DNA of 64,000 nt from Betaproteobacteria bacterium (GCA_016868295.1 VGHJ01000006.1:1-64000); one strand, 5' to 3'. Positions 1 to 7,483 are shown, counted from the stretch's first letter. Program-made: numbers and translations. Notes: generated by a model not told the origin, from the letters alone.

Positions 1-1080
1 GAGCGGTGCGGCGGCGGTGTTGATCTTCGCGGCGAGGCGGCGGTTGGACTCGATCACTCCGTCGGTCTCGAAAATCCCCAGCGTCGCCAGCGCGGCGCGG
101 CAGGCGAGCGGATTGCCGGTGTAGGAGTGCGAGTGCAGGAAACCGCGTGACGTGCTGTCGTCCCAGAAGGCGGCGTAGACGGCGTCCGTCGTCAGCACCA
201 CCGAGAGCGGCAGGGTGCCGCCGGTGATGCCCTTCGAGAGGCACAGAAAGTCCGGCACGATCTCGGCCTGCTCATGGGCGAAGAAGGTGCCCGTGCGGCC
301 GCAGCCGACGGCGATCTCGTCGGCGATGAGATGCACGCCGTAGAAATCGCACAGGTTGCGCGCGCGGCGCAGGTATTCCGGGTCATGCATGGCCATGCCG
401 GTGGCGCATTGCACCAGCGGCTCGACGATGAGCGCCGCCAGCTCGGCGTGGTGTTCCGCCAGGTAGGCCTCGAGGGCGACGGCGGCCGTCACCGCCGCAT
501 CGCGCGGCGTTTGCCCGTCGCCGGCGAGGCGCCAGTCCGGGCTCGCCACGGAGTCGCAGGCGCGCAGCAGCGGCGCGTAGGCGTCGCGGAAGAGGGCGAC
601 GTCCGTCACCGCCAGCGCGCCGAGCGTCTCGCCGTGGTAGCTGCCGGCGAGGCTGACGAAGCGCTGCTTGCCGGGATGTCCCGTGTTGCGCCAGAAGTGG
701 AAGCTCATCTTCAGCGCGATCTCCACGGCCGAGGCGCCGTCGGAGGCGTAGAAGCAATGGCCCAGCTCGTGGCCGGTCAGCGCCGAGAGCTTTTCCGAGA
801 GCGCCACCACCGGCTCGTGGGTGAAGCCGGCCAGCATGACGTGGTCGAGCGTGTCGAGCTGCTCGGCGAGCGCCGCCTTGATGCGCGGGTGGCCGTGGCC
901 GAAGAGGTTCACCCACCAGGAGCTGATGGCGTCCAGAGTGCGGCGACCGTCGAAATCCTCCAGCCAGGCGCCTTCGCCGCGGCGGATCGGCACCAGCGGC
1001 AGGGTCTCGTGCACTTTCATCTGGGTGCACGGATGCCAGACGGCGTCGAGGCTGCGGCGGAGGAGGTCGTCGTTGTTCAT
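1..1080 (-). CDS. bioA: Adenosylmethionine-8-amino-7-oxononanoate aminotransferase, C-terminus cut by window edge
   Basis: PLP-dependent class III aminotransferase that converts KAPA to DAPA in biotin synthesis, using SAM as amino donor. I translated it directly from the minus strand: the ATG is at 1080 and 360 codons run open to base 1, so the 3' end lies outside the window. The N-terminus MNNDDLLRRSLDAVWHPCTQ is typical of BioA, followed by GEGAWLEDFDG, then SSWWVNLFGHGHP, which shapes the substrate pocket. Further on are DGASAVEIALKM, the PLP-contact stretch IIVEP/ADEIAVGCGRTG, and the Schiff-base lysine in LSKGITGGTLPLS. Family members are about 430-450 residues, so roughly 80-90 are missing. 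It is transcribed divergently from hbd across a 150 bp gap. No clear BirA box is visible in the gap. Confidence 0.95.
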   Translation of the reverse strand, partial: MNNDDLLRRSLDAVWHPCTQMKVHETLPLVPIRRGEGAWLEDFDGRRTLDAISSWWVNLFGHGHPRIKAALAEQLDTLDHVMLAGFTHEPVVALSEKLSALTGHELGHCFYASDGASAVEIALKMSFHFWRNTGHPGKQRFVSLAGSYHGETLGALAVTDVALFRDAYAPLLRACDSVASPDWRLAGDGQTPRDAAVTAAVALEAYLAEHHAELAALIVEPLVQCATGMAMHDPEYLRRARNLCDFYGVHLIADEIAVGCGRTGTFFAHEQAEIVPDFLCLSKGITGGTLPLSVVLTTDAVYAAFWDDSTSRGFLHSHSYTGNPLACRAALATLGIFETDGVIESNRRLAAKINTAAAPL

Positions 1081-1230
1081 GGAAATCGGCTGGATTGAAT
1101 CGCAATTTTACGCGAGCCATAGCAGCCCCGTGTCTTCGCAACGACAAAATACTGCCCCGTCTCCTGTAAACTTGCAGGTCTTGCGGGGCGCGGGAGAGCG
1201 CTGCCGCAATCATCACTGAAAGGGATCCGC

Positions 1231-2082
1231 ATGGCTTTCAAGACAATCGGCGTCGTCGGCGCCGGCACCATGGGCAACGGCATCGCCCAGGCATTCGCCC
1301 AGGCGGGCTTCGAGGTGGTCATGAGCGACGTGGCGCAGGCCGCGCTCGACCGGGCCATGGCCACCATTTCCGGCAGCTACGACCGACTCATCAAGAAGGA
1401 GAAGATGACGGCCGAGCAGAAGGCCGCGGCGCTGGGCCGCATCAAGACGGCGACCGAGCTGGCCATGCTGAAGGATTCGGATCTCATCATCGAGGCGGCC
1501 ACCGAGAACCTCGAGCTGAAGCTGAAGATCTTCAGGCAGCTCGATGCGCTGGCCAAGTCCGATGCCGTCATCGCCAGCAACACCTCGTCGATCTCCATCA
1601 CCAAGCTGGCGGCATCGACCAAGCGCCCGGACAAGGTGATCGGCATGCATTTCTTCAACCCGGTGCCGCTGATGGCGCTGGTGGAGCTGATCCGCGGCCT
1701 GCAGACGTCGGATGCCACCTACGACGCCGTCGAGGAAGCCTCGAAGGCCGTCGGCAAGAGCCCGGTGCAGGTGAGGAACAGCCCGGGCTTCGTGGTGAAC
1801 CGCATGCTCTGCCCGATGATCAACGAGGCGATCTTCGCGCTCGGAGAAAATCTCGCCAGCGCCGCCCAGATCGACGAGGCGATGAAGCTCGGTGCCAACC
1901 ACCCGATCGGCCCGCTGGCGCTGTGCGACATGATCGGCCTCGACGTCGAACTGGCGGTGATGAACGTGCTGTTCGAGGGCTTCAAGGACCCGAAGTACCG
2001 CCCGGCGCCGTTGCTGGTGGAGATGGTCGAGGCGGGCTATCTCGGCCGCAAGACGGGCCGGGGGTTCTTCACTTACGCTTGA
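1231..2082 (+). CDS. hbd: 3-hydroxybutyryl-CoA dehydrogenase
   Basis: Cytoplasmic NAD(P)-dependent dehydrogenase that interconverts acetoacetyl-CoA and 3-hydroxybutyryl-CoA. It serves beta-oxidation-type, polyhydroxyalkanoate and aromatic-degradation metabolism. The 283 residues match the usual family length. A Rossmann nucleotide-binding motif GAGTMGNG lies near residues 10-17, and the catalytic segment GMHFFNPVPLMALVE holds the expected His140 and Glu152. The C-terminal domain carries NSPGFVVNRMLCPMINEA and ends in the hallmark YLGRKTGRGFFTY. A purine-rich stretch (GAAAGGGA) lies about 6 bases before the ATG. It stands alone between divergent bioA and dusC and is followed by a REP-like palindrome. 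The exact pathway (paaH, hbd or fadB-like role) cannot be fixed from the sequence. Confidence 0.95.
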   Translation: MAFKTIGVVGAGTMGNGIAQAFAQAGFEVVMSDVAQAALDRAMATISGSYDRLIKKEKMTAEQKAAALGRIKTATELAMLKDSDLIIEAATENLELKLKIFRQLDALAKSDAVIASNTSSISITKLAASTKRPDKVIGMHFFNPVPLMALVELIRGLQTSDATYDAVEEASKAVGKSPVQVRNSPGFVVNRMLCPMINEAIFALGENLASAAQIDEAMKLGANHPIGPLALCDMIGLDVELAVMNVLFEGFKDPKYRPAPLLVEMVEAGYLGRKTGRGFFTYA

Positions 2083-2090
2083 TCCGGACC

Positions 2091-2140
2091 GTGGGAGCGG
2101 CGTACTCGCCGCGATATCGCGGCCGGTAGGCCGCTCCTAC
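2091..2140. repeat. REP-like palindromic element (GTAGGAGCGGC type)
   Basis: A 50 bp imperfect palindrome begins GTGGGAGCGGC and ends GCCGCTCCTAC. Nested inner arms centre on GCCGCGATATCGCGGC. The outer arms are those of the dispersed GTAGGAGCGGC family of extragenic palindromes known from many Pseudomonas, Xanthomonas and betaproteobacterial genomes. It lies in the 79 bp gap between hbd and dusC and could form a stable hairpin in either transcript. I found only one copy in this window, so calling it a repeat rests on recognising the family. Confidence 0.7.
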
Positions 2141-2161
2141 ATTGGCCTTTCTTCCACCAAA

Positions 2162-3178
2162 ATGTCCCGCCTCGTCCTCGCACCCATGGAGGGCCTCGCC
2201 GACGACATCTTGCGCGGCGTGCTGACGCGCGCCGGGTGCTACGACTGGTGCGTCACCGAGTTCGTGCGCATCACCGGAACCGTGCTGCCGCGGAAGAGCT
2301 TCACCCGCGTCAGCCCGGAGTTGCTGAACGGCGCGCGCACCGCCGCCGGCACGCCGGTGCGGGTGCAGCTGATGGGCTCCGATCCGCAATGCCTCGCCGA
2401 GAACGCCGCGCGCCTGGCCGAGTTGCGGCCGGCCGGCATCGACCTCAACTTCGGCTGCCCGGCGCCGCTGGTGAACCGCCATCGCGGCGGCGCGGCGCTG
2501 CTCGACGAGCCGGAACTGCTTCATGACATCGCCGCCGCGGTGCGGGCCGCCCTGCCGCCGGGACTGACGCTCAGTGCCAAGATGCGCCTTGGCATCGACG
2601 ACACGTCGCGCACCCTCGACTGCGCGCGGGCGCTGGCGGCGGGCGGCGCGCAGGAACTGGTGGTGCACGCCCGCACGAAATCCGACGGCTACCGGCCGCA
2701 GGTGCGCTGGGAGTGGGTGGCGCGCGTGCGCGAGGCGGTGGCCGTGCCGGTGATCGCCAACGGCGAGGTGTGGAACGTGGCCGGCTGGCGCGCCATCCGC
2801 GCGGCGACCGGCTGCGCTGACGTCATGCTCGGCCGCGGCGCGGTGGCCGATCCCTTCCTTGCCGGGCGCATCCGCGGCTTGCGCGCGGAACATCCCGTCG
2901 AACACGACTGGCGCGAACTGCAGCCGCTGCTCGCCGACTTCTGGGCGCAGGTGCAGGAGAAGGTCGCGCCGCGCCACGCGCCGGGGCGGCTCAAGCAGTG
3001 GCTCGGCCTGCTGCGGCGGAATTACCCGGGCGCAGAGGCGCTGTGGCGCCGCGTGCGCGAATCGAACGACGTGATGGAAATCGGCCGCGTCCTAGCGGCC
3101 GAGCGTGAGGGCCGGGTCGAAGCGGCCGGCCACCGTCGGGCTCTGCGCGTTGAGGGTTTCGCGGCGCACGTGCTCTGA
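2162..3178 (+). CDS. dusC: tRNA-dihydrouridine(16) synthase
   Basis: FMN-dependent reductase that makes dihydrouridine in the tRNA D-loop. The 338-residue protein opens with the Dus signature VLAPMEGLADDILRGVLT. It carries the catalytic Cys99 in DLNFGCPAP followed by NRHRGGAALL, then AKMRLGID, the flavin-phosphate segment VHARTK, and VIANGEVWN and DVMLGRGAVADPFL. Proteobacterial DusC proteins are about 310-320 residues, so the last 25-30 residues are an extra tail. That tail is read antisense to the end of the convergent caspase gene, an overlap of 87 bp. DusC rather than DusA/B is favoured by length and by the YDWCVTEFVRITGTVLP segment. Confidence 0.92.
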   Translation: MSRLVLAPMEGLADDILRGVLTRAGCYDWCVTEFVRITGTVLPRKSFTRVSPELLNGARTAAGTPVRVQLMGSDPQCLAENAARLAELRPAGIDLNFGCPAPLVNRHRGGAALLDEPELLHDIAAAVRAALPPGLTLSAKMRLGIDDTSRTLDCARALAAGGAQELVVHARTKSDGYRPQVRWEWVARVREAVAVPVIANGEVWNVAGWRAIRAATGCADVMLGRGAVADPFLAGRIRGLRAEHPVEHDWRELQPLLADFWAQVQEKVAPRHAPGRLKQWLGLLRRNYPGAEALWRRVRESNDVMEIGRVLAAEREGRVEAAGHRRALRVEGFAAHVL

Positions 3179-4513
3179 GAGGTAAGGGATCAGCTCGCCG
3201 AGCGTGACGCGGCTGTCGTTGTTGTAGTCGGCCTTGCCCTTGAGGCCTTCCAGCAGGTAATGGGTGAACACGCCGTGGCCGCCGCCGAACCTGGCGCTCT
3301 CGGCGGAGAGCTGGCGGTCGTCGGAAGCCGAGATCACGGCGATGCCGGCGCCGACAGTGGCGAGGTTCTGCAGTCCCGCTGAGATGCGGTTGGCCTGCAC
3401 GTCGCCCAGCGCGCGGCGCGCCACGTCGAAGCTGGCCCCGACGCCGCCCGAGTGGCAGGCGTCCGCCAGCACGACGACGCGCCGCGCCTTGATGAAACGC
3501 TTCAGCGCCGTCTCCACGTCCCACATCGGAAAGCCCGTCGAGGCGATGGCGTCGTAGCGCGTGTCGTGCGGCAGGAGATAGAGGTTCTGCGGCGTGTCGG
3601 GCGAGTCGGGCGAGCCGTGGCCGGCGAAGTAGATCACCACCACGTCCTCCTCGATGGTCTGGCGCAGCCAGGTGTACAGCGCCTCCTTGATGGCCGCCGC
3701 CGTGGCATTGCGGTCGGTGAGCAGCTTCACGCGCGAAGGGGCATAGCGCCCGCCCGACGGCGACACCAGCCAGTCGTGCAGGGCCTGTGCATCCTTGGCG
3801 GCGTAGCGCAGGGAGGGGATGCGGCTGTCGGCGTAGCTGGAGACGCCGATTACCACCGCCCAGTGCTGCGTGCTGTCCGAGGAGGGCGGCTGGCCGAGGA
3901 GGGCGGCGGCAGCGGCCGCGCCGTTCTGGCGGGCAGCCGCGGGCTGGGCCGCAACCGGCGGCGGGGAGGCAGGAGCCGGGGGCGCGGCGAGGGCGACCTT
4001 GGCGGTCACCTGGCCGGAGTTGTCCCAGGTCATGCCCTTCGGATCGTTGTGGCGCAGGTAGAGCGTGCCGTCGCGGTCGGCTTCGAACTCGAGCTGCTCG
4101 CCGACGGCGAAGGGCCGTCCGTCCTGGCCGATCCTGCCGATCAGCGTGCCGACCTGGTGCTGGGGCAGGACGAAGGGCGGAATGAAGGAGAAGCACAGCG
4201 GCGAGTTGGAACCCAGCCCGCTCGGGCCGGAGCGGCCGCAGAAACCGCCCATGTGCCACTCGCCGCTGGCGCTGATGCGGTACTTGACCCCCTTGCGCAC
4301 GCGCACGCCCGAACTGGTCCACTCGCCCTTGGCCTGGACGGTCGATGCGATCGCCTCTCCGCCGCTCTCGGCGATGTCCCTGAGCTGTTCGGCCTCGAGG
4401 TACTCCGGGATTTCCGGTTTCTTCGGCATGCCGAAGTCGTCCTGCGCCCAGACGCCGCCCGCGAGGGTGAGCAGGGCGGACAGGAACCAGGGGTGAAGGC
4501 GGCGATGCGTCAT
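3092..4513 (-). CDS. Secreted caspase-family (C14) protease with lectin-like N-domain and EF-hand-type loop
   Basis: The 473-residue protein begins with a Sec signal peptide (charged start, hydrophobic LSALLTLAGG, cleavage near VWAQ). Residues about 62-173 resemble PA-IL/LecA-type beta-sandwich proteins (VGTLIGRIGQDGRPFAVGE and HNDPKGMTWDNSG). An Ala/Pro linker (about 174-213) leads to a caspase fold from about 216. The catalytic dyad is His299 in YFAGHG and Cys353 in LADACHSGG. A 12-residue EF-hand-like loop, DYNNDSRVTLGE, lies at 429-440. Caspase-like peptidases cleave after basic or acidic residues in defence, death or housekeeping roles, but the substrate here is unknown. The start is supported by AAGGAG 9 bases upstream, and a TATAAT lies just beyond it on the minus strand. 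It is convergent with dusC. Confidence 0.9.
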   Translation of the reverse strand: MTHRRLHPWFLSALLTLAGGVWAQDDFGMPKKPEIPEYLEAEQLRDIAESGGEAIASTVQAKGEWTSSGVRVRKGVKYRISASGEWHMGGFCGRSGPSGLGSNSPLCFSFIPPFVLPQHQVGTLIGRIGQDGRPFAVGEQLEFEADRDGTLYLRHNDPKGMTWDNSGQVTAKVALAAPPAPASPPPVAAQPAAARQNGAAAAAALLGQPPSSDSTQHWAVVIGVSSYADSRIPSLRYAAKDAQALHDWLVSPSGGRYAPSRVKLLTDRNATAAAIKEALYTWLRQTIEEDVVVIYFAGHGSPDSPDTPQNLYLLPHDTRYDAIASTGFPMWDVETALKRFIKARRVVVLADACHSGGVGASFDVARRALGDVQANRISAGLQNLATVGAGIAVISASDDRQLSAESARFGGGHGVFTHYLLEGLKGKADYNNDSRVTLGELIPYLSEHVRRETLNAQSPTVAGRFDPALTLGR

Positions 4514-4548
4514 GGCAAGTATCTCCTTGTTTAATTATAGTCTCGGCC

Positions 4549-4857
4549 ATGACGGATCCCTGCACCACCTGCGGCGCCTGCTGCGCCGCCTACCGCGTCG
4601 ACTTCCACCGACTCGACCTCGACAGCGCGCCGGGCGGCGCCGTGCCGGCGGGACTGACTTTTTCGCTGACGGCGAACCTGGTGCGCCTGCGCGGCACCGA
4701 CGATTTCCCGCCGCGCTGCGTCGCGCTGGAAGGCGAGATCGGCCGTGAAGTGCGCTGCACGATCTACGCGCAACGGCCGGGCCCCTGCCGGGAACTGGAG
4801 CCCGGCTCGGACGCCTGCAACCGGGCGCGGAGGAAGCACTGCCTGCCGGACCTGTAG
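4549..4857 (+). CDS. YkgJ-family cysteine-cluster protein
   Basis: A 102-residue protein with the Cys cluster typical of the YkgJ (putative zinc/iron-chelating) family. It has CTTCGACC at residues 5-12, a middle Cys in FPPRCVALEG, then RCTIYAQRPGPCRELEPGSDAC. Family members are thought to bind metal, but their physiological role is unsettled. It is divergent from the caspase gene, with starts about 35 bp apart, so the two may share a control region. One copy of the recurrent GACTGACTTTT word lies inside it, read here as Gly-Leu-Thr-Phe. No membrane segment is visible. Confidence 0.85.
   Translation: MTDPCTTCGACCAAYRVDFHRLDLDSAPGGAVPAGLTFSLTANLVRLRGTDDFPPRCVALEGEIGREVRCTIYAQRPGPCRELEPGSDACNRARRKHCLPDL
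4652..4662 (+). repeat. Recurrent word GACTGACTTTT, site 1
   Basis: An exact copy preceded by GG and followed by TCGC, within the YkgJ-type gene. It is one of seven strong sites in the window and is read here as Leu-Thr-Phe. Confidence 0.75.
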
Positions 4858-4880
4858 CGCCGCCTTGCGCCGGCCGGTCC

Positions 4881-4913
4881 GAAGTATTACCATTATGTCA
4901 TCGGTAATACTTC
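4881..4913. promoter_or_regulatory. Perfect inverted repeat, probable toxin-antitoxin operator
   Basis: GAAGTATTACC and its exact complement GGTAATACTTC (11 bp each) flank an 11 bp AT-rich spacer. The repeat ends 13 bases before the antitoxin start codon. AbrB/VapB-type antitoxins bind such palindromes to repress their own operon, so this is the likely autoregulatory operator. The AT-rich arms stand out in GC-rich surroundings and may include the promoter -10 region. Confidence 0.75.
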
Positions 4914-4926
4914 AGGGAAAGCGGCC

Positions 4927-5208
4927 ATGAGCACCACCGTCACGACCAAGGGGCAGGTCACCATCCCCAAGCAGTTGCGCGACTACCTCGGCCTTGAGCC
5001 CGGCAGTCTCGTCGATTTTGCCTATACGGCCGATGGCCAGGTCGTCATTCGTCCCGTCAAGCCGGAGAAAAAATCGAGGAAAAAACCGAGCCGCTTCGAC
5101 GCGTTGCGCGGCACGGTCAAGCTCGGCATGTCGACGGACGAATACATGAACCTCATCCGCGGCTACGACGAAGACAAGGACGATCCGGGCTTCCGGAACG
5201 TCAAATGA
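4927..5208 (+). CDS. AbrB/SpoVT-domain antitoxin (VapB-like)
   Basis: A 93-residue protein whose N-terminus MSTTVTTKGQVTIPKQLRDY is the swapped-hairpin AbrB/SpoVT DNA-binding domain (about residues 3-48). A basic linker (PEKKSRKKPSR) follows. The C-terminal tail (about 55-93, FDALRGTVKLGMSTDEYMNL) is the type that wraps and inhibits a PIN-domain toxin. The stop codon overlaps the toxin start by 4 bp (ATGA). It is expected to neutralise the downstream nuclease and to repress the operon through the inverted repeat just upstream. Confidence 0.9.
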   Translation: MSTTVTTKGQVTIPKQLRDYLGLEPGSLVDFAYTADGQVVIRPVKPEKKSRKKPSRFDALRGTVKLGMSTDEYMNLIRGYDEDKDDPGFRNVK

Positions 5209-5603
5209 TCCTGGTCGACAGCTGCGTGCTGCTCGACGTGCTGGGCGGCGATCCGGTCTGGGCGGCCTGGTCGCAAGGCCAGCTCGATGTCTGGAGCGCG
5301 CGCGGCCCGCTGCTGATCAATCCGGTCGTCTACGCGGAGCTGGCGCCGGGGTACCCTGACCCCGAGGCGTTGGAAATCGCCATCGCGACGGCAGGCCTGG
5401 ATTTTCGCGAGGTGCCGAAAGCCGCGCTGTTCCTCGCCGGCAAGGCGCACCAGACCTACCGCCGCCGAGGCGGCGGCCGGCCCGGCGTGTTGGCAGACTT
5501 CCTCATCGGCGCCCATGCGGCGGTCCTCGGCGTGCCGCTGCTGACGCGCGATGCGCAGCGCTTCCGCAGCTACTTCCCCAGCGTCCGCCTCCTGCTGCCG
5601 TAG
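5205..5603 (+). CDS. PIN-domain ribonuclease toxin (VapC-like)
   Basis: A 132-residue PIN-domain protein that starts MILVDSCVLLDVL, placing the first metal-binding acid at Asp5. The other acidic residues expected for the PIN active site are Glu45 (VVYAELA), Asp98 (GVLADFLIGAHA) and Asp116 (LLTRDAQRF). VapC-type toxins are Mg-dependent endoribonucleases that cleave tRNA or rRNA. The target here cannot be told from sequence. It is translationally coupled to the antitoxin and followed 5 bp later by the restriction-enzyme remnant. The reading frame and all four acids are intact. Confidence 0.9.
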   Translation: MILVDSCVLLDVLGGDPVWAAWSQGQLDVWSARGPLLINPVVYAELAPGYPDPEALEIAIATAGLDFREVPKAALFLAGKAHQTYRRRGGGRPGVLADFLIGAHAAVLGVPLLTRDAQRFRSYFPSVRLLLP

Positions 5604-5608
5604 CCGCC

Positions 5609-6025
5609 ATGCCCCTCTCGCCCAACGAAATCAAGGAACGCGCCGCCGCCTTCGCGCACAAGTGGGCGGGGGAGGATTCCGAGCGCGCCGAGGCGCAGTC
5701 CTTCTGGAACGACTTCTTCGCCGTGTTCGGCGTCGAGCGCAAGCGCGTGGCGGTGTTCGAGAAGCAGGTGCAGCTCGCCCGCGCCGGCGAAAAGCTCAGA
5801 CAGGGCCGCATCGACTGCTTCTGGAAGGGCACGCTGCTGGTCGAGCACAAGAGCGCCGGCGCCGACCTCGACCGCGCCGTCGACGCCGCCTACGGCAAGA
5901 AAGGCTTCGCCGCCGATGCCGAGCGCGTCGCCTTCCTCTTCGACCTCTACCGCCAAACCACCAGCCTGCTGCCCGCCGCACCGGCGGCGAAGCGGCGCGG
6001 CCGGTCGCCGCGCCATGGCGACTGA
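5609..6025 (+). pseudogene. Internally deleted remnant of an MmeI-type restriction-methyltransferase
   Basis: The 138-codon ORF joins two ends of a protein family that is normally about 900 residues or more. Residues 1 to about 87 match the N-terminal nuclease end of MmeI-like enzymes (AEAQSFWNDFFAVFGVERKR, then GRIDCFWKGTLLVEHKSAG). They retain an Asp69-X9-Glu79-X-Lys81 arrangement, the PD-ExK-type spacing of MmeI. From about residue 88, DRAVDAAYGKKGF and DAERVAFLFDLYRQ match the extreme C-terminus of the same family, including the basic tail. Helical, methyltransferase and target-recognition parts are absent. The simplest reading is one in-frame internal deletion. Whether the short product is made or active is unknown. 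Confidence 0.75.
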
Positions 6026-7100
6026 CTTTCCGGTCATCCTCTTCGGCGCCTGCGACCGACACAACCTTGGCGACCTATTGCTCCCGCACATCGCCGAAGC
6101 GTTGCTGGCGCCGCGAGCGGTCGTCGTCGCCGGGCTGGCCGCGCGCGACCTGACGCCGTTCGGCGGCCATCGCGTGCGCGCCATCGGCGAGGCGCTGCGG
6201 GAATGGCCCGGCGCGGCGGTGATCCACGCCGGCGGCGAACTGCTCACCTGCGATGCCTGGGAGGCGGCGGTGATGCTGCTGCCGCCGGACGAGGCGCGGG
6301 GCGTGATCGCGCGATTCGACGGCCGGCCGGAGCGCTTCGTGTGGGCGCGGCAGTTTCTTGGACGCGAGGACCGCGCCCCTTACTGCCTGGGCAAAAGTCA
6401 GTCGCTGCGACACGGCGGGCGGATCTTTCTCGGCGTCGGCGGCGTCGACCTGGACCGGCGCGATGCCGTGCTGCGGGAAGAAGTGTTGGCCAAGCTGCGT
6501 GCGGCGGACTGGATTGGCGTGCGCGACAGGCTGACATTGGCGCACCTGTCCGCCGCCGGCATCGCGGCGACGCTGATGCCCGATGCGGCGGTGCTGACGG
6601 CGGAACTGTTCGGCGAGCGCATTCGCGAACGGGCGGAGGCCGGCGAGGTCGCCGCCGTGCGCGCGGCCCTTCCGCAGGGCTGGCTCGCCGTGCAGTTCGC
6701 CGCCGCGCTCGGCGACGACGCTACGCTGGCACGCATCGCGGAAGGGCTGGCGCGGGTAGCGGCAGGGCGCGGCATCGTCTTCTTCCGCGCCGGCGCCGCG
6801 CCCTGGCATGACGACCTCGCCGTCTATCGGCGGACGGCGGCTCGCCTGCCGGACGCGCGGGTGTTCGATTCCCTCGACATCTGGGCGATCTGCGCCCTGA
6901 TCGCCGCCAGCGCCGGTTTCGTCGGCAGCAGCCTGCACGGCCGCATCGTGGCGGAAGCATTCGGCGTGCCGGTCCTGGAGGGGATCGTGCCTGTCGGCCA
7001 GAAGGTGGCGGCCTACCGGCAGACCTGGGCAGGCTCCGACGCAGTCATGGCCTGCCGTGCGGCTATCGCCGAAGCTTGTTCGCCAGCGCTCGGGCGCTGA
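6015..7100 (+). CDS. Polysaccharide pyruvyl transferase family protein
   Basis: The 361-residue protein starts at the ATG at 6015 (MATDFPVILFGACDRHNLGD), inside the end of the preceding remnant with an 11 bp overlap. No good Shine-Dalgarno is visible. The N-terminal GACDRHNLGDLLLPHI and C-terminal FVGSSLHGRIVAEAFGVPV are the two hallmarks of the pyruvyl transferase superfamily, which transfers pyruvate ketals to surface sugars. The middle is GVRDRLTLAHLSAAG. No other cell-surface polysaccharide genes are nearby, so the acceptor is unknown. A reverse-orientation copy of the recurrent word lies at 6393-6403 and encodes Lys-Ser-Gln-Ser. The 3' end overlaps the convergent PIN gene by 38 bp. Confidence 0.82.
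   Translation: MATDFPVILFGACDRHNLGDLLLPHIAEALLAPRAVVVAGLAARDLTPFGGHRVRAIGEALREWPGAAVIHAGGELLTCDAWEAAVMLLPPDEARGVIARFDGRPERFVWARQFLGREDRAPYCLGKSQSLRHGGRIFLGVGGVDLDRRDAVLREEVLAKLRAADWIGVRDRLTLAHLSAAGIAATLMPDAAVLTAELFGERIRERAEAGEVAAVRAALPQGWLAVQFAAALGDDATLARIAEGLARVAAGRGIVFFRAGAAPWHDDLAVYRRTAARLPDARVFDSLDIWAICALIAASAGFVGSSLHGRIVAEAFGVPVLEGIVPVGQKVAAYRQTWAGSDAVMACRAAIAEACSPALGR
6393..6403 (-). repeat. Recurrent word GACTGACTTTT, site 2
   Basis: Exact on the minus strand and followed there by GC (GACTGACTTTTGC). It lies inside the pyruvyl transferase gene in a different codon frame from site 1. Confidence 0.75.
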
Positions 7101-7476
7101 CGATGCGCGTGCCGAAGTGGCTTTTCAGCGCCAGGAGGTGGCTCTTGTCTCCCGTGACCAGGTAATCGGCCTGGGCGGCCTCGCACAGTGCCAGCAGGTA
7201 GTCGTCGGCCGGATCGGGCGAGCGGCTGACGCGGGGGAGGTCGTTGCGCATCACGGCAAGCCGGCGGAGGTCATTGACCATGCGACCGATCTCGCTGGCC
7301 TTGAGCCGCTCCTGGAAGAGGGGCCGGCGCACGACCTGGCGCAGTTCCTCGATCTGTCTTTCCGTGGTGACGAGATCGAAGCGGCCATGACGCCATTCCT
7401 CGTAGAGCCGGTCGGGCGGCGTGCCCCGCACCATCAGAGCCGAGAGCAGGATGTTGGTGTCGAGGACGACGCGCAT
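7063..7476 (-). CDS. PIN-domain toxin, COG1569-type
   Basis: A 137-residue PIN protein. The N-terminus MRVVLDTNILLSALMVRGTP carries Asp6, the acidic middle is RQIEELRQVV, and the C-terminal metal-site region is SPDPADDYLLALCEAAQADY followed by LVTGDKSHLL. This matches the putative PIN-family toxin component COG1569, in which the ADYLVTGD segment is diagnostic. It follows its antitoxin with a 7 bp gap. The 3' end runs 38 bp into the convergent pyruvyl transferase gene. The catalytic acids look intact, so it is probably an active Mg-dependent ribonuclease. Confidence 0.88.
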   Translation of the reverse strand: MRVVLDTNILLSALMVRGTPPDRLYEEWRHGRFDLVTTERQIEELRQVVRRPLFQERLKASEIGRMVNDLRRLAVMRNDLPRVSRSPDPADDYLLALCEAAQADYLVTGDKSHLLALKSHFGTRIVSARALANKLRR

Positions 7477-7483
7477 CGAGCCG

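Noticed and set aside
1081-1230. BirA (biotin) operator between bioA and hbd
   Set aside because: A single TGTAAAC-like half site (in CCTGTAAACTTG) is present, but no matching GTTTACA partner at the required spacing.
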